The notes beneath the pieces are model-generated. The model searched no databases, was not told the origin of the DNA, and worked only from the letters and a program-made list of their open reading frames with translations. A stretch of DNA of 64,000 nt from contig OU744730.1 of assembly GCA_916613615.1 (NCBI GenBank), positions 7,956,406-8,020,405 of the forward strand, read 5' to 3'. Shown here in pieces: positions 11,379 to 22,372 of the stretch (its first letter is position 1; each line of letters starts with the position of its first letter). The translations under genes and the position numbers were made by a program. Source of the DNA: Steromphala cineraria (taxonomy: Eukaryota; Mollusca; Gastropoda; Trochida; Trochidae).

Positions 11379-11656
11379 GGATATGACATCACAACAATAC
11401 TTTTGACAATACATTTTTAAAAAACAAAAAACAATAATATATCGAGAACTTGGAAGATTATTAGCATCCAAAACAAGTTCAAAATATAATTTTAAAAATA
11501 TTTTTAAGAACCCAACATATATAAGATATACATAATCAGAACAAGCCTTTTATATGCTGATTTTGGTAGTCTTTGTTCATGCATTCCCAGAATCGTCAAC
11601 CAAAGTTTTAAGCATCTTATTTGTGAATTTATATATATTGGGTATCTACCACATAT

Positions 11657-11908
11657 TCAATATACAATGTTGATTGAAGTTGCTTGTGCTACATTTAAAA
11701 ACTTTTTGCATGCGAGGAGATATAGTTTTTCAATACATTTATGACGTTGAAATCCCCAAATTTCAGATCCATAGAGCATAATAGGTTGGATTTGTGAATC
11801 AAACAATTTAAAAAATATTTTTGGATATAAAATACCAAAGTTCTGGGAAACTGACATGATAGCACATGATGCATATTCTTGAATTAAAGAAGTACAAATA
11901 AATTGCAA
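11657..11908 (-). pseudogene. LINE ORF2 fragment (tandem unit 1)
   Basis: The minus-strand peptide contains SVSQNFGILYPKIFFKLF and IQPIMLYGSEIWGFQR. It is closely similar to residues downstream of the RT palm in the LINE at 34818-39773. It is 5'-truncated, joined to unrelated sequence, and non-functional. Confidence 0.85.
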
Positions 11909-12699
11909 TACAAAAATGAGAAACGATGCCCATCCTTAATGTTTATCGTCTTATTGATGAGATTTTGTCATAGTTAGATATTCGGTAAAATTGGAAGAAA
12001 ATGGTTTAGAAGACATAATCACTTTTATAGCCGAGAAAACCTTCAAGTCTTAGAATAAGACAATAGATGTAACACGGACAAGGACCAAGTCGTGAATGGA
12101 ATCTATTGGCTTGAATAATAATGGCAAATGAAAGAAATTGTCTTGTTCATTGGTCGCACAGAATTGGTCAGAGGATCAGAGAAAGAACAAGTTAACAGAC
12201 AGTAGCCATTGGTCAATAGAGATTGTCTTATGAATTGTTCCCATAAAAGCTCGCTTGAAAGTGAAGTAGAGCGTGATTCTAGATATTACAGATGTACACT
12301 TAGAGTAAGAGAGACTGTGTCTCGTAGATGTTTTATAATGGCAAGAGATGTCACATAACTACGGGATTAAAGAGTGAGTATAATTAATTCATTGCGTTTG
12401 TCGTTATTGGACGAAAGTCCATCTAGGTTAATCAAGCGACTGCAGGTACCTCTAGAAAAGCTAACGCGAGTTTCCCAAAGACTAGTGCTAGAGAAGATGA
12501 CTTCAAAAAGGCAAATAGTAAAGGCCAGAACCGAATATAACAGTATGCATTATCATAGTTTAACCTGTATATTTGGATATGACATCACAACAATACTTTT
12601 GACAATACATTTTTAAAAAACAAAAAACAATAATAAATCGAGAACTTGGAAGATTATTAGCATCCAAAACAAGTTCAAAATATAATTTTAAAAATATTT

Positions 12700-13056
12700 T
12701 TAAGAACCCAAATTATATGAGATATACATAATCAGAACAAGCCTTTTATATGCTGATTTTGGTAGTCTTTGTTCATGCATTCCCAGAATCGTCAACCAAA
12801 GTTTTAAGCATCTTATTTGTGAATTTATATATATTGGGTATCTACCACATATATATCTATATACAATGTTGATTGAAGTTGCTTGTGCTACATTTAAAAA
12901 CTTTTTGCATGCGAGGAGATATAGTTTTTCAATACATTTATGACGTTGAAATCCCCAAATTTCAGATCCATAGAGCATAATAGGTTGGATTTGTGAATCA
13001 AACAATTTAAAAAATATTTTTGGATATAAAATACCAAAGTTCTGGGAAACTGACAT
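12700..13056 (-). pseudogene. LINE ORF2 fragment (tandem unit 2)
   Basis: This is the same fragment as in unit 1. It reads further because an insertion-deletion near 12850 keeps the frame open through CGRYPIYINSQIRCLKLW and MHEQRLPK, which match the LINE at 38980-39060. Confidence 0.85.
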
Positions 13057-13898
13057 GATAGCACATGATGCATATTCTTGAATTAAAGAAGTACAAATAA
13101 ATTGCAATACAAAAATGAGAAACGATGCCCATCCTTAATGTTTATCGTCTTATTGATGAGATTTTGTCATAGTTAGATATTCGGTAAAATTGGAAGAAAA
13201 TGGTTTAGAAGACATAATCACTTTTATAGCCGAGAAAACCTTTAAGTCTTAGAATAAGACAATAGATGTAACACGGACAAGGACCAAGTCGTGAATGGAA
13301 TCTATTGGCTTGAATAATAATGGCAAATGAAAGAAATTGTCTTGTTCATTGGTCGCACAGAATTGGTCAGAGGATCAGAGAAAGAACAAGTTAACAGACA
13401 GTAGCCATTGGTCAATAGAGATTGTCTTATGAATTGTTCCCATAAAAGCTCGCTTGAAAGTGAAGTAGAGCGTGATTCTAGATATTACAGATGTACACTT
13501 AGAGTAAGAGAGACTGTGTCTCGTAGATGTTTTATAATGGCAAGAGATGTCACATAACTACGGGATTAAAGAGTGAGTATAATTAATTCATTGCGTTTGT
13601 CGTTATTGGACGAAAGTCCATCTAGGTTAATCAAGCGACTGCAGGTACCTCTAGAAAAGCTAACGCGAGTTTCCCAAAGACTAGTGCTAGAGAAGATGAC
13701 TTCAAAAAGGCAAATAGTAAAGGCCAGAACCGAATATAACAGTATGCATTATCATAGTTTAACCTGTATATTTGGATATGACATCACAACAATACTTTTG
13801 ACAATACATTTTTAAAAAACAAAAAACAATAATAAATCGAGAACTTGGAAGATTATTAGCATCCAAAACAAGTTCAAAATATAATTTTAAAAATATTT

Positions 13899-14640
13899 TT
13901 AAGAACCCAAATTATATGAGATATACATAATCAGAACAAGCCTTTTATATGCTGATTTTGGTAGTCTTTGTTCATGCATTCCCAGAATCGTCAACCAAAG
14001 TTTTAAGCATCTTATTTGTGAATTTATATATATTGGGTATCTACCACATATATATCTATATACAATGTTGATTGAAGTTGCTTGTGCTACATTTAAAAAC
14101 TTTTTGCATGCGAGGAGATAAAGTTTTTCAATACATTTATAACGTTGAAATCCCCAAATTTCAGATCCATAGAGCATAATAGGTTGGATTTGTGAATCAA
14201 ACAATTTAAAAAATATTTTTGGATATAAAATACCAAAGTTCTGGGAAACTGACATGATGTTTATAACGATCTTTTTCGCACGAGACTTCAGTTCCAAAAC
14301 ACTTTTCTTAAAGTCCATAGTAAAGGGAACGAACATGAGCCCGAGATAGGTAACATGACTGACAATAGATATTTGCTTGTTGTTTAAAAAACTGTTTTCC
14401 TTCTCGGCTACAGGACCACCCCTTCTAAAGATGACTATATTTGTTTTTCTAAAAATTGACAGACAGTTTCCACTCATTTGTATATCTTTCTAAAACATTT
14501 AGCTGATTTTGAAGACCGATAACAGTGTCTGAAACTAGAATTACATCATACATAACCATACATAATACATAATCAGACATAATATGTACATAATCAGACA
14601 AACGTTTCCATTTTCTAAACGAATTTGTCATCAACATCAA
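13899..14640 (-). pseudogene. LINE ORF2 fragment (tandem unit 3, longest)
   Basis: The minus strand encodes VILVSDTVIGLQNQLNVLE, FRKTNIVIFRRGGPV and YLGLMF, then the same SVSQNFGILYPKIFF segment as units 1 and 2. This corresponds to the region from just after the RT FADD motif of the 34818-39773 LINE family. It is truncated at both ends and carries a frameshift near 14460. This longer copy is the probable parent of the shorter ones. Confidence 0.85.
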
Positions 14641-15353
14641 GCTTTACCGCTAGTGCATATTGAATAATAATTATATTTTTTTATTCTTACTTTTATTTCA
14701 TTGACAAACAAATCTCCATTCAGAAATCAATTAAGGTAATTAGATCTCCCAATTCTGTATATTTTTATTTGATGAGTTTATTTTAACTTGAAGAAAAACT
14801 AGAAATGCCTTTTTTCCTTGAAACTACCAAGTCTGATTCCAGAAGATGCTTGATGTAATAACTATAAGGAACCGATTTGGTGACAAACGTAGGCGAAACG
14901 AGCTTAAATCCTTCCAAAAGATGATATTTCTTACTAATACAAATCCAGAATTAAGATGGTTCAATACTCTTTAGTACATAGAATTTAAACTCAATGTTAA
15001 TAAAGATTGGGTACATTTTGTAAAAACGAACCTGAATTCATCTCTTTTATGAGTGTCCAAAATCTAAAACAAAATTGAATAAATTAATTTCTTTGATAAC
15101 CACAAGAACAGATAACAATACTAATATAAAAACAAATCATATTTGTTTTTCTTGAAAAAAGGAATGATTTTCTCATTCCTCTATTAAGGTCTGTCAAATA
15201 ATCAATTTTAGAATAAGATCATAAAAGCGTAAAAGAACTTTTGAGTTAACAACATTGTGAAAATTAATCAATGTCTGGTCACAACTTTACAAACTTTGTT
15301 GGAGTTTGTTCTGACAGTGCTCAACATTTGTGAAATGGAGCGAGATAATATGT
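14641..15353. other. AT-rich stretch, no feature seen
   Basis: No coding domain, RNA gene or clear repeat was recognised here. Confidence 0.5.
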
Positions 15354-15483
15354 AGGAAGCAAAAATCAGTTTGCCTACAATATCATGTCTATTGGTTACT
15401 ACAAAATCAGTTTGCCTACAATATCATGTCTATTGGTCACTACAATATTAGACATGATATTGTAGGCAAACTGATTTTTGCTT

Positions 15484-15486
<3 letters not shown>
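15354..15486. repeat. Perfect 38-bp inverted repeat with a third direct copy in the loop
   Basis: The left arm 15354-15391 and right arm 15449-15486 are exact reverse complements (AGGAAGCAAAAATCAG ... CAATATCATGTCTA). A further direct copy of ~30 bases of the arm (AAATCAGTTTGCCTAC...) lies in the loop at about 15404-15433. A long (AT)n tract follows immediately. DNA or RNA here could fold into alternative hairpins. Confidence 0.93.

Positions 15487-15546
<60 letters not shown>
15487..15546. repeat. (AT)n microsatellite
   Basis: About 60 bases of alternating AT lie at the 3' boundary (minus-strand sense) of the Penelope-like element and directly abut the perfect hairpin. Confidence 0.95.
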
Positions 15547-15552
<6 letters not shown>

Positions 15553-15569
15553 GAAGAAGATGAAGTTGA

Positions 15570-15630
15570 ATTAAGTTTGGCAAACGTTTTCAGCAGGTAC
15601 ATCCTGTACCTGCTTCATCAGGCCGTTTAA
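15570..15630 (-). ncRNA. Hammerhead ribozyme-like motif (Penelope type)
   Basis: Read on the minus strand: GGC, CTGATGA (15621-15615), a perfect 9-bp stem II closed by a 5-base loop (15614-15592), GAAA (15591-15588), then palindromic AACGTT (15588-15583), U at 15582 and GCC. GGC and GCC pair as the base of stem I, with UUAA/UUAA able to pair further out. The short palindromic stem III matches the dimer-type hammerheads described in Penelope-like elements. Predicted cleavage is after the U at 15582. All core nucleotides are present; activity is inferred. Confidence 0.75.
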
Positions 15631-17024
15631 CCCTTATAGTGCCCGGCCTTTGACGCTATGCGCTCACGCAGTGCCGCTAACTTTTGGAGTAAACTCGAGA
15701 TTTTGGTCAACGTTGACAAAACATGTCCCTGAGGCGTTATCTATGTTCGGAAATTCATGAAATTTTAAGTGAAGAAAGCTGATTTGTTTACCATTCAATC
15801 AATGTAATTTTAAATCATAAGTGACAACAATAAAAATGAATTTAATCTAATTATAAACTTCAGAGACGTTTTTCGTGCAAATGTTCAGCCGAGGAACGTT
15901 AGCATACCCTTGTTTCATCGATTGTAATTAAATTGCCGTTATCTACAAAGTAATTAAATTGTCATTTATCAAGAAAGCGGATTTCAGTGATCACGTTGAT
16001 GTGTTTACTTCCTACATGCGACCGATTGTTCACGAAATAATACAAGTTATCTTTTTGTTTTCATTTGTTGAACATTGTTCGCCGTGACGTCATAGACAAA
16101 CTAAGTGCAGTAAATTTACGGTGCACGCAAACACGCCGGTGCACATGACTGAATTTCCATCCACAGAAAGTTATGGATTCGATCTTGAAAATGATATAAT
16201 TTTCGGAAACATTAGAGCTGAAATTATGTTGCTATCACAAGGTCGAAAACAAAAGCAGTTTCAAGCAGACAGAATCATGATTTGAGTCGCATTTTTGCAA
16301 GCGCATAAACAACTCAATATATATTGTTGTACAATAAACTAAAACGATGAAAAAAGTACAGATTATCAAATTAGAATTCATAAGCAAACTATTGGAACAG
16401 TTTTCCATGTATGTTCTAACAGAAAATTCAAAACGATCGATCAGACAAAAGCGCGAAAAATAGCGAGAACACATCACGGAAGTTTTGGTATTGCGTAATT
16501 GGCAGAATTCCTTTTCCACATAGATTTAACATTAGCATGTATTTTCAATCTCAATCACAGTTTAAATTGTGGTAAACATATATATAATATAACCTTCAAT
16601 AAATCCATAATATATCAAGCAAATTTGGTCACTGCCAGACGTATATCAAACTATACTCTCGAGTTAAAACAAAAAAAGGAAAACACCAGCTTGGTTTAAA
16701 AAATCATCAAAATCAAAATTAGATTTAATAACAAATCTAACTATAATTTACCCTGAATAACACAAAGGAAGGTTGCAAACTATATATACGATCAACTGGA
16801 TATAATGTCTTCATTTGACATGGAAGAAAATTACTAAAATATTTAAAGATAAAACAGGCCTGCTTCCCGAAAACGGCCGACTTGATTGACGGGTCGCGAT
16901 CGTCCACTCGCGGCTTTATGCACGATGAAATTCGCGCATTAAATATGGTGGGAAGGTTGTCGTACTTCAGTGTTTACTCTTTAAATTTCTCGGGTGCCTA
17001 AAATTTAGCAAGCAACACTTTTAT

Positions 17025-17694
17025 CACAGTGTAGGAGCGCTGTACTCGCGTTTTGCAGTACTGATGTGCCTGTGCACATTATTTCTCCTTTATAGACATT
17101 TATGATCTTTTGACACAAGCTTCTAGGTATTTCGTTCCACATTCTCTGCGAATTTCACTTTGATCCATGCAGTAGTTTAGCTCTAATAAGCAAAATTAGA
17201 CTGTACTCAGATATTCAGTACTTGTGTGCAGGTAAGATTAAGTGTACTCGGTTCTTGCACACAAGTACTGAATATCTGAGTACAGTCTAATTTTGCTTAT
17301 TAGAGCTAAACTACTGCATGGATCAAAGTGAAATTCGCAGAGAATGTGGAACGAAATACCTAGAAGCTTGTGTCAAAAGATCATAAATGTCTATAAAGGA
17401 GAAATAATGATAATTCAAAAGAAACCGAAAATACGTCACATCAGTTACTTTCACTTCACAAGAGTTTTTTAATTCGACAGTTTTGGAGTCTGAAACTTGG
17501 TATCTGAATGCTTTGAACCCTTGTGAACCAAAATATTCCATTGTTATGACCCTGTGGTTTGAATAAAATAACTACTCACTACAATTTGAGAGCGCGTCTT
17601 TCGTCTTGAAATGGTCTGTGCCACACAAACACTGCAAATTTGAGTACAGGCACATCAGTACTGCAAAACGCGAGTACAGCGCTCCTACACTGTG
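17025..17694. repeat. ~200-bp inverted repeat with right arm interrupted by 236 bp
   Basis: The left arm 17025-17230 is the near-perfect reverse complement of 17256-17409 plus 17646-17694. The right arm carries an extra block at 17410-17645 that the left arm replaces with three bases. It lies inside the piggyBac-type element. Two short minus-strand ORFs overlap it but show no recognisable domain. Confidence 0.88.
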
Positions 17695-19877
17695 TTTATC
17701 TATAATGTTCTTCATCTGTATCAATTTTTTCGAAAGCCAACATTGACGCTCTTCAGCGTCGTCTGTTACTGGCCACGCCCCTAGCTCAGCGAACAATGGG
17801 TTTCAATTTTGAGATCATATTGGTGAATAGACCAGTAACTTTTTGTTTTTTGATCAAACTTTTATAAGCACACAATTTGTTTCACATTCTCTATTATATC
17901 AGATGTTGTATTGCATCCAGGGATTCATTCATAAATTCACAATCAATGACAAATAAAAAAACTATGTTCTTAATATATTTCAAGAAATTAATCAATTTAA
18001 AATCATATTGAGACTAGATTAATTTTGCATAATTTTTAAATTAAAATATCGTAAAAACTCTTTATCAGTTGGACGAAATAATTCAAATGAAAAAAATAGA
18101 TTGTTAAAATGGGATTGAATTAATAGAGAAAATAAAATAAAATATAATAAAAATCGAGGATGTATACAGAATTTTTTTTATATTAATGTATTTTTTTTCC
18201 AATAAACATGCATGTTGATATTTATCATAGGCCTACAATAGGAAATGTGCGATGGCCCTTATAAATTGAAAACATGCGCCCTGATCACTGGGTTCATTTT
18301 ATTCCTGTTCAGTATTTTTGTAAGCGTATCATATTAATTAAGATATATATATGGCTTTGATAAATATAAGAAAATGTCAAATTCAATGAGAAAGACAGCA
18401 AAACCAAAGTTCGACATGACAAGAGTCATCATCTAGATTTTTATTGCCAAGGTCACTGTCATTGTAATCAAAGGATTTTCAAAATATTTTTTTTATTTCG
18501 GCAACGAGGGATTTCCCGTACTATAAATAGCGCTAATGGTCACGAGCAAAGTAGACAGGATATGACGGCAGAACATGCGAAGACGTCACGACTCGCGTGT
18601 CTCGTGCTGTTCACCAGACGACAGGTGATTGTTCCGCGCCAGAATGAAGGTTCGATTTGAAGTTGAAACAAACTCTCGTAATCCTTGACTTGTTTATTCC
18701 TCAAATAAATCGATTAAAATCATCCTCAAAGTTTGAAATACAAAATATATGACAATGACATATGAATGACACTATTTTGACATAATGATTGTTATTTTCA
18801 TAGGAAAAAATCATGGTTAAAATATATTTATCCAGAGTAATTAACGCTATGGAAATGACTTTTGCAATCCGTTAAATTTTATTCTATATTTAGCACATTT
18901 CGAGGCAAACACAAATATCAAAATGGTAATGTGATGTAGGCCTACTCTTTCGTTTCACTAAAACCAACAGACGTCCGTACCAAATTAGCTAATAGAAATA
19001 AGATCTCACGAAAGTGGTATCTACAATGTCACCGCCATTCTGTCAACAAAACAGCCGCGCAATGCAACGTGTACTACATTTTAAAATTATACGTTTTGCA
19101 ATCTTGCACTCATCAAATCATGAAAAAATGGACTCATACATAAACAAAAATTAAAATGCTATCTTTCGATGGTATTTTCAGGTAACGTTACATATTTGTT
19201 CGATGTAAATGGGCTGTCAGGTCGCGAATCGTTTTGAAACTTTTTTGTACCGATCAGATTTGTCTGTGACCCGAAGTGTTGGACTGTTTTACTATGCGGC
19301 CCCGCAATTTTTGGATTTACGATAATATCAAATGATACGCATGACCTGTACATCGTTTATCAACTGTAGAAAATGTATCAGTCATTACATTTCTCGAAAC
19401 ATCATGGGTGTAACAAAATATCCAAATTAGAATCAGATGTAATCTGTCCACTGCCAGTTTGACTGGCCATTTTGTTTATTTCCATTCAAGAGCTGGCAGT
19501 GACGTATGCTGGTTTGCCAAATACTTCTGGAAAGGTCTGCTGCATATTATTGCTAATTGATTACCATATTCGTGTATGATATCGATTTCAGTACCCATAT
19601 AGTATGTTTTGTCAAGAATTTACATTTGAAAAAGAAATCTAGGAGCAAGTAATGGATCATAGTAATTTTCCTTTGTCAAGAAATGATGGCCATTTTTACC
19701 AAATCAAAAGTAATAATTAATTAAGTCGGTTCATTAATTATTAGAATGCATTTTCCATTGTCAATATGTGATTTCAAAACTAGAGATATTGTAGATTTTG
19801 GTAATACTTGGGATTTTTCCTGTTTCATTAAATTTTGTCTGTTATGCTGGTGAATTATTTACACTAGTATTTGAGAA

Positions 19878-20556
19878 AATTAACCCCATCGGCCATGCCC
19901 AAGGACCAAATGTGTCCCAAATAGGTATTTTCATAAAACCAAATTTCTCTGTTAATATCAGGTTTTGTAGTACAAAAGTGGTATCAAATTAAATCTAATT
20001 TGACAGTGATTCTGAAAATGTGGGTTTCAGTTAGAATATGTTGAGATATTTTAACTCATGCATTGAAGAGGATTAACCCCTATCGGCCATGGTCATGGAC
20101 CATATGTGTCCTTATCATTGTATTTTGTTAAAAAACTTAATATCTCTGTCAATATCTGGCCAAATAGTGTAAAAGTGGTATCACATTGATGACTTTGTTA
20201 TGGAGATTATTTAAAAACAGGTGTGAACTTCAATTGATTGATATAATTTTTCATTTGCATTGTAGAAAACTACCCCCAATGGCCATGCCCAGGGACCATA
20301 TGTGTCTCGATAGAATTATTTAGTGAAAAGCATGATATCTCTGTTAATATTGTGTTCTATATTGCAAACGTGGTACCAAATTAAAGCTATGTTTATATAG
20401 ATTCTAAAAAAATGATTGTCAACTTGAATCGGTGCAGGATTTTTTCAACAGCCCAGGCTGTATATTGGGTTATGGCTAGGGACCATGTATGGTCCTGCGG
20501 CATTATGGGGAGTTTGGGGGGAGGGGCACATATATGGTCCTGGGGCACTATAAGGG
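19878..20556. repeat. Subterminal ~195-bp diverged repeats of piggyBac-type element
   Basis: A motif like GGCCATGCCCAAGGACCA followed by TGTGTCC recurs near 19890, 20085 and 20280, each followed about 60 bases later by TCTCTGTTAATAT and GTGGTATCA-like strings. A degenerate fourth copy near 20470 contains the palindrome GGACCATGTATGGTCC. Such subterminal repeats often bind the transposase, which is an inference here. Confidence 0.75.
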
Positions 20557-20658
20557 TTAATGCAGTAACTGACACACAGTACATAGTATTATGACGTCAC
20601 ACAGGAACCTATGACGTCACAATAAGCTTGACAACAAGTGATCATAATGTAAACAATA

Positions 20659-22005
20659 TCATGTTTTGCCATTCAATTTTGGCGCATATTTATGAATAAA
20701 ATATGATTCTTTCAAAATTAAATCATTGTCATTATGATAATTGAGTTTATATATCGGGAAAACTTTGAACTTGCCCTTTCCACATTTATCTAAATGCTCA
20801 CTAAGAGGAATAGTTCGATTTCGGGGTTGGTTTATGTGAGATCGATGGAGATTCATTCTTCTCTTTAATTTTTGTTCCGTTTTTCCGATATATTTCTCAT
20901 TGCATCCAGAACATGTGATTACATAAATAACATTTCTAGTATCACAATTCATGTTTTGCTTAACAACAAATGTTTGATTTGGTGAAATGTCAATAGAGCA
21001 CCCTTCACTAATACTTTCACAAGTGTGACATCTTAAATCTCCACATTTTGAGACTTTGGGAATAACATCAACTGAGTCAAACCTTGAACTAGTTAAGATT
21101 TTGCGTAAGTTTTTGGGTTGCTTACGGCTGTTAATGAAATTATATTTATTGACAATCTTTTTCATATTCTGACTGGGACTTAACATTGAAAGGTATCGTT
21201 TCACAATAGACATTGCGTTATCATGGTTGGGATTAAAAGTAGATACAAGAGAAATATTGTTTTGAATATCAATGTCTTTATCCACTTTTGATCTCAGTTG
21301 TTGTTGGTCCATTTTTAAAGCCTTGTGTATACTATCACTTATCAATTTGTCCGGATAGTATTGTTTAAGGAGAAAGTTTTTCAATTCACCAAGGCGATTA
21401 GTTTTAACAACATCATCAGAAACAATAGTACAAACTCTCCTTGCTAAACAGTAGGGGATGTTACGCTTTGTATGATGTGGGTGGCATGAATCAAAGTCTA
21501 GATACTGATGTGAATCCGTTTTCTTATAGAAAATATCTGTAGCTATGATACCGCCTGATTCTATCTTAACAATTACATCAAGGAAATTCAATTGTACATC
21601 ATGACATTCCATCGTAAATTTCATTGACGGGTCAAGAGAGTTTAGAATTTCATGAATAGTTTGAATGAGATTATTATCGTTTTTTAGTATGATAAAACAG
21701 TCATCTAAAAAGCGCTTCCATGAATTTTCAACATGCTCTTTCATTGAAATGTCAAAAGTATCCTCAACTTTAGAGTAGAATAAATTTTCTAAGTATCCCA
21801 GAACTAAAGTTGCATAGGTTGGTGCTACTTTTGTACCCATAGCTACCCCTTTATTTTGAGAGTAAAAACTTCCATCAAAATAAAAAACATTGTTTTCAAT
21901 AACTAGACTTAAAGCATTTATGCATAATATCTCTAAAATGCTTGATTTTATGGAAAAATCAAGAAAACATCTCAAATACGTGTAATATTCGAAATTATGC
22001 ATCAA
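20659..22005 (-). CDS. Penelope-like element polyprotein fragment: reverse transcriptase + GIY-YIG endonuclease
   Basis: This is an uninterrupted 448-residue frame. RT motifs are GVAMGTKVAP (residues 53-62) and RFLDDCF (98-104, the catalytic Asp pair). A cysteine-rich linker (CGDLRCHTC, 321-329) precedes the GIY-YIG nuclease with YVI (361-363), YIG (372-374) and KRRMNLHR. This RT to linker to GIY-YIG order defines Penelope-like elements, which prime reverse transcription from a nick made by the nuclease. The N-terminal RT fingers, including the first catalytic Asp region, are missing, so the copy is 5'-truncated and the apparent start is arbitrary. No stop codon has accumulated, which suggests a relatively young insertion. 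Confidence 0.93.
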   Translation of the reverse strand: MMHNFEYYTYLRCFLDFSIKSSILEILCINALSLVIENNVFYFDGSFYSQNKGVAMGTKVAPTYATLVLGYLENLFYSKVEDTFDISMKEHVENSWKRFLDDCFIILKNDNNLIQTIHEILNSLDPSMKFTMECHDVQLNFLDVIVKIESGGIIATDIFYKKTDSHQYLDFDSCHPHHTKRNIPYCLARRVCTIVSDDVVKTNRLGELKNFLLKQYYPDKLISDSIHKALKMDQQQLRSKVDKDIDIQNNISLVSTFNPNHDNAMSIVKRYLSMLSPSQNMKKIVNKYNFINSRKQPKNLRKILTSSRFDSVDVIPKVSKCGDLRCHTCESISEGCSIDISPNQTFVVKQNMNCDTRNVIYVITCSGCNEKYIGKTEQKLKRRMNLHRSHINQPRNRTIPLSEHLDKCGKGKFKVFPIYKLNYHNDNDLILKESYFIHKYAPKLNGKT

Positions 22006-22262
22006 TATTAATCTACCTAAATGTTACAATACCTAATAAACAGTATCGAATCGAATATATCTTCCTGTCAGCTTACGACAAGGTTTCCAAATTACGTTTG
22101 GCGAATTAGCGCGAGCCACTCTTGGTAGTATTTTCGCTCTAATGTACTGATTTTCAGTAACAGTTAGTGGTTCCCGATGTAATAAAATCGATTTCAAAAT
22201 TTGACATATGTGATCCTATCAACATACTCTATGTCTCTTTAAAAAAGGGTTTCGTTATCAAA

Positions 22263-22372
22263 CTGAATATATTTGAGTAGCGACCTTTGACGCACTACAC
22301 AATATTGTAATCAGACTTTCATATATTAAATAAAATAGTGGAATATGTTAGTGGTTATGTGAACTTTTAATT
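22263..22372. repeat. Dispersed repeat also present in first cadherin gene intron
   Basis: The stretch ATATTTGAGTAGCGACCTTT through GTGGTTATGTGAACTTT matches 2055-2165, in the intron after exon 3 of the first cadherin gene, with few differences. No coding content or clear termini. Confidence 0.8.

Larger units (their letters stand above)
11379..14250. repeat. ~1.2-kb tandem duplication, three copies (third partial)
   Basis: The string GGATATGACATCACAACAA begins units at 11379, 12575 and 13774, so the periods are 1196 and 1199 bases. Units 1 and 2 are nearly identical throughout. Unit 3 matches to the end of its LINE portion near 14250 and then continues into further LINE sequence. Each full unit joins a minus-strand LINE fragment to ~700 bases of non-LINE sequence, so the LINE fragment was multiplied by segmental duplication. 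Confidence 0.92.
15631..20556. mobile_element. piggyBac-type element, non-autonomous, inserted in Penelope-like element
   Basis: Terminal inverted repeats CCCTTATAGTGCCC (15631-15644) and its complement GGGCACTATAAGGG (20543-20556) are directly flanked by TTAA at 15627-15630 and 20557-20560. CCC...GGG ends at TTAA targets are the hallmark of the piggyBac superfamily. No transposase domain could be recognised in the 4.9 kb, so this copy looks non-autonomous. The insertion interrupts the 3' region of the Penelope-like element just beyond its hammerhead motif. Confidence 0.85.
15487..22010 (-). mobile_element. Penelope-like retroelement, 5'-truncated, split by piggyBac-type insertion
   Basis: On the minus strand an RT plus GIY-YIG ORF (22005-20659) is followed by ~100 bases of 3' sequence, then the piggyBac-type element (20556-15631), then a hammerhead-like motif (15630-15570) and an (AT)n end. 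Removing the insertion and one TTAA rejoins GCATTAAACGGC with CTGATGA, giving a continuous Penelope 3' region. Penelope-like elements are known to carry hammerhead motifs in their terminal repeats. The 5' end is lost within the RT domain at about 22010. Confidence 0.8.

Noticed and set aside
12374..13815. 80-codon ORF repeated at 12374 and 13573
   Set aside because: It is identical because the 1.2-kb unit is duplicated. It has no recognisable domain and sits in the non-LINE part of the unit.
17323..17796. Two minus-strand ORFs as possible piggyBac transposase remnants
   Set aside because: No catalytic-Asp context or C-terminal cysteine-rich domain could be seen. They overlap the inverted repeat.
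18515..18680. TATA-like CTATAAATAG followed by a GC-richer stretch, as a promoter inside the piggyBac-type element
   Set aside because: No open reading frame or transposase motif follows, and TATA-like strings are common in this AT-rich sequence.
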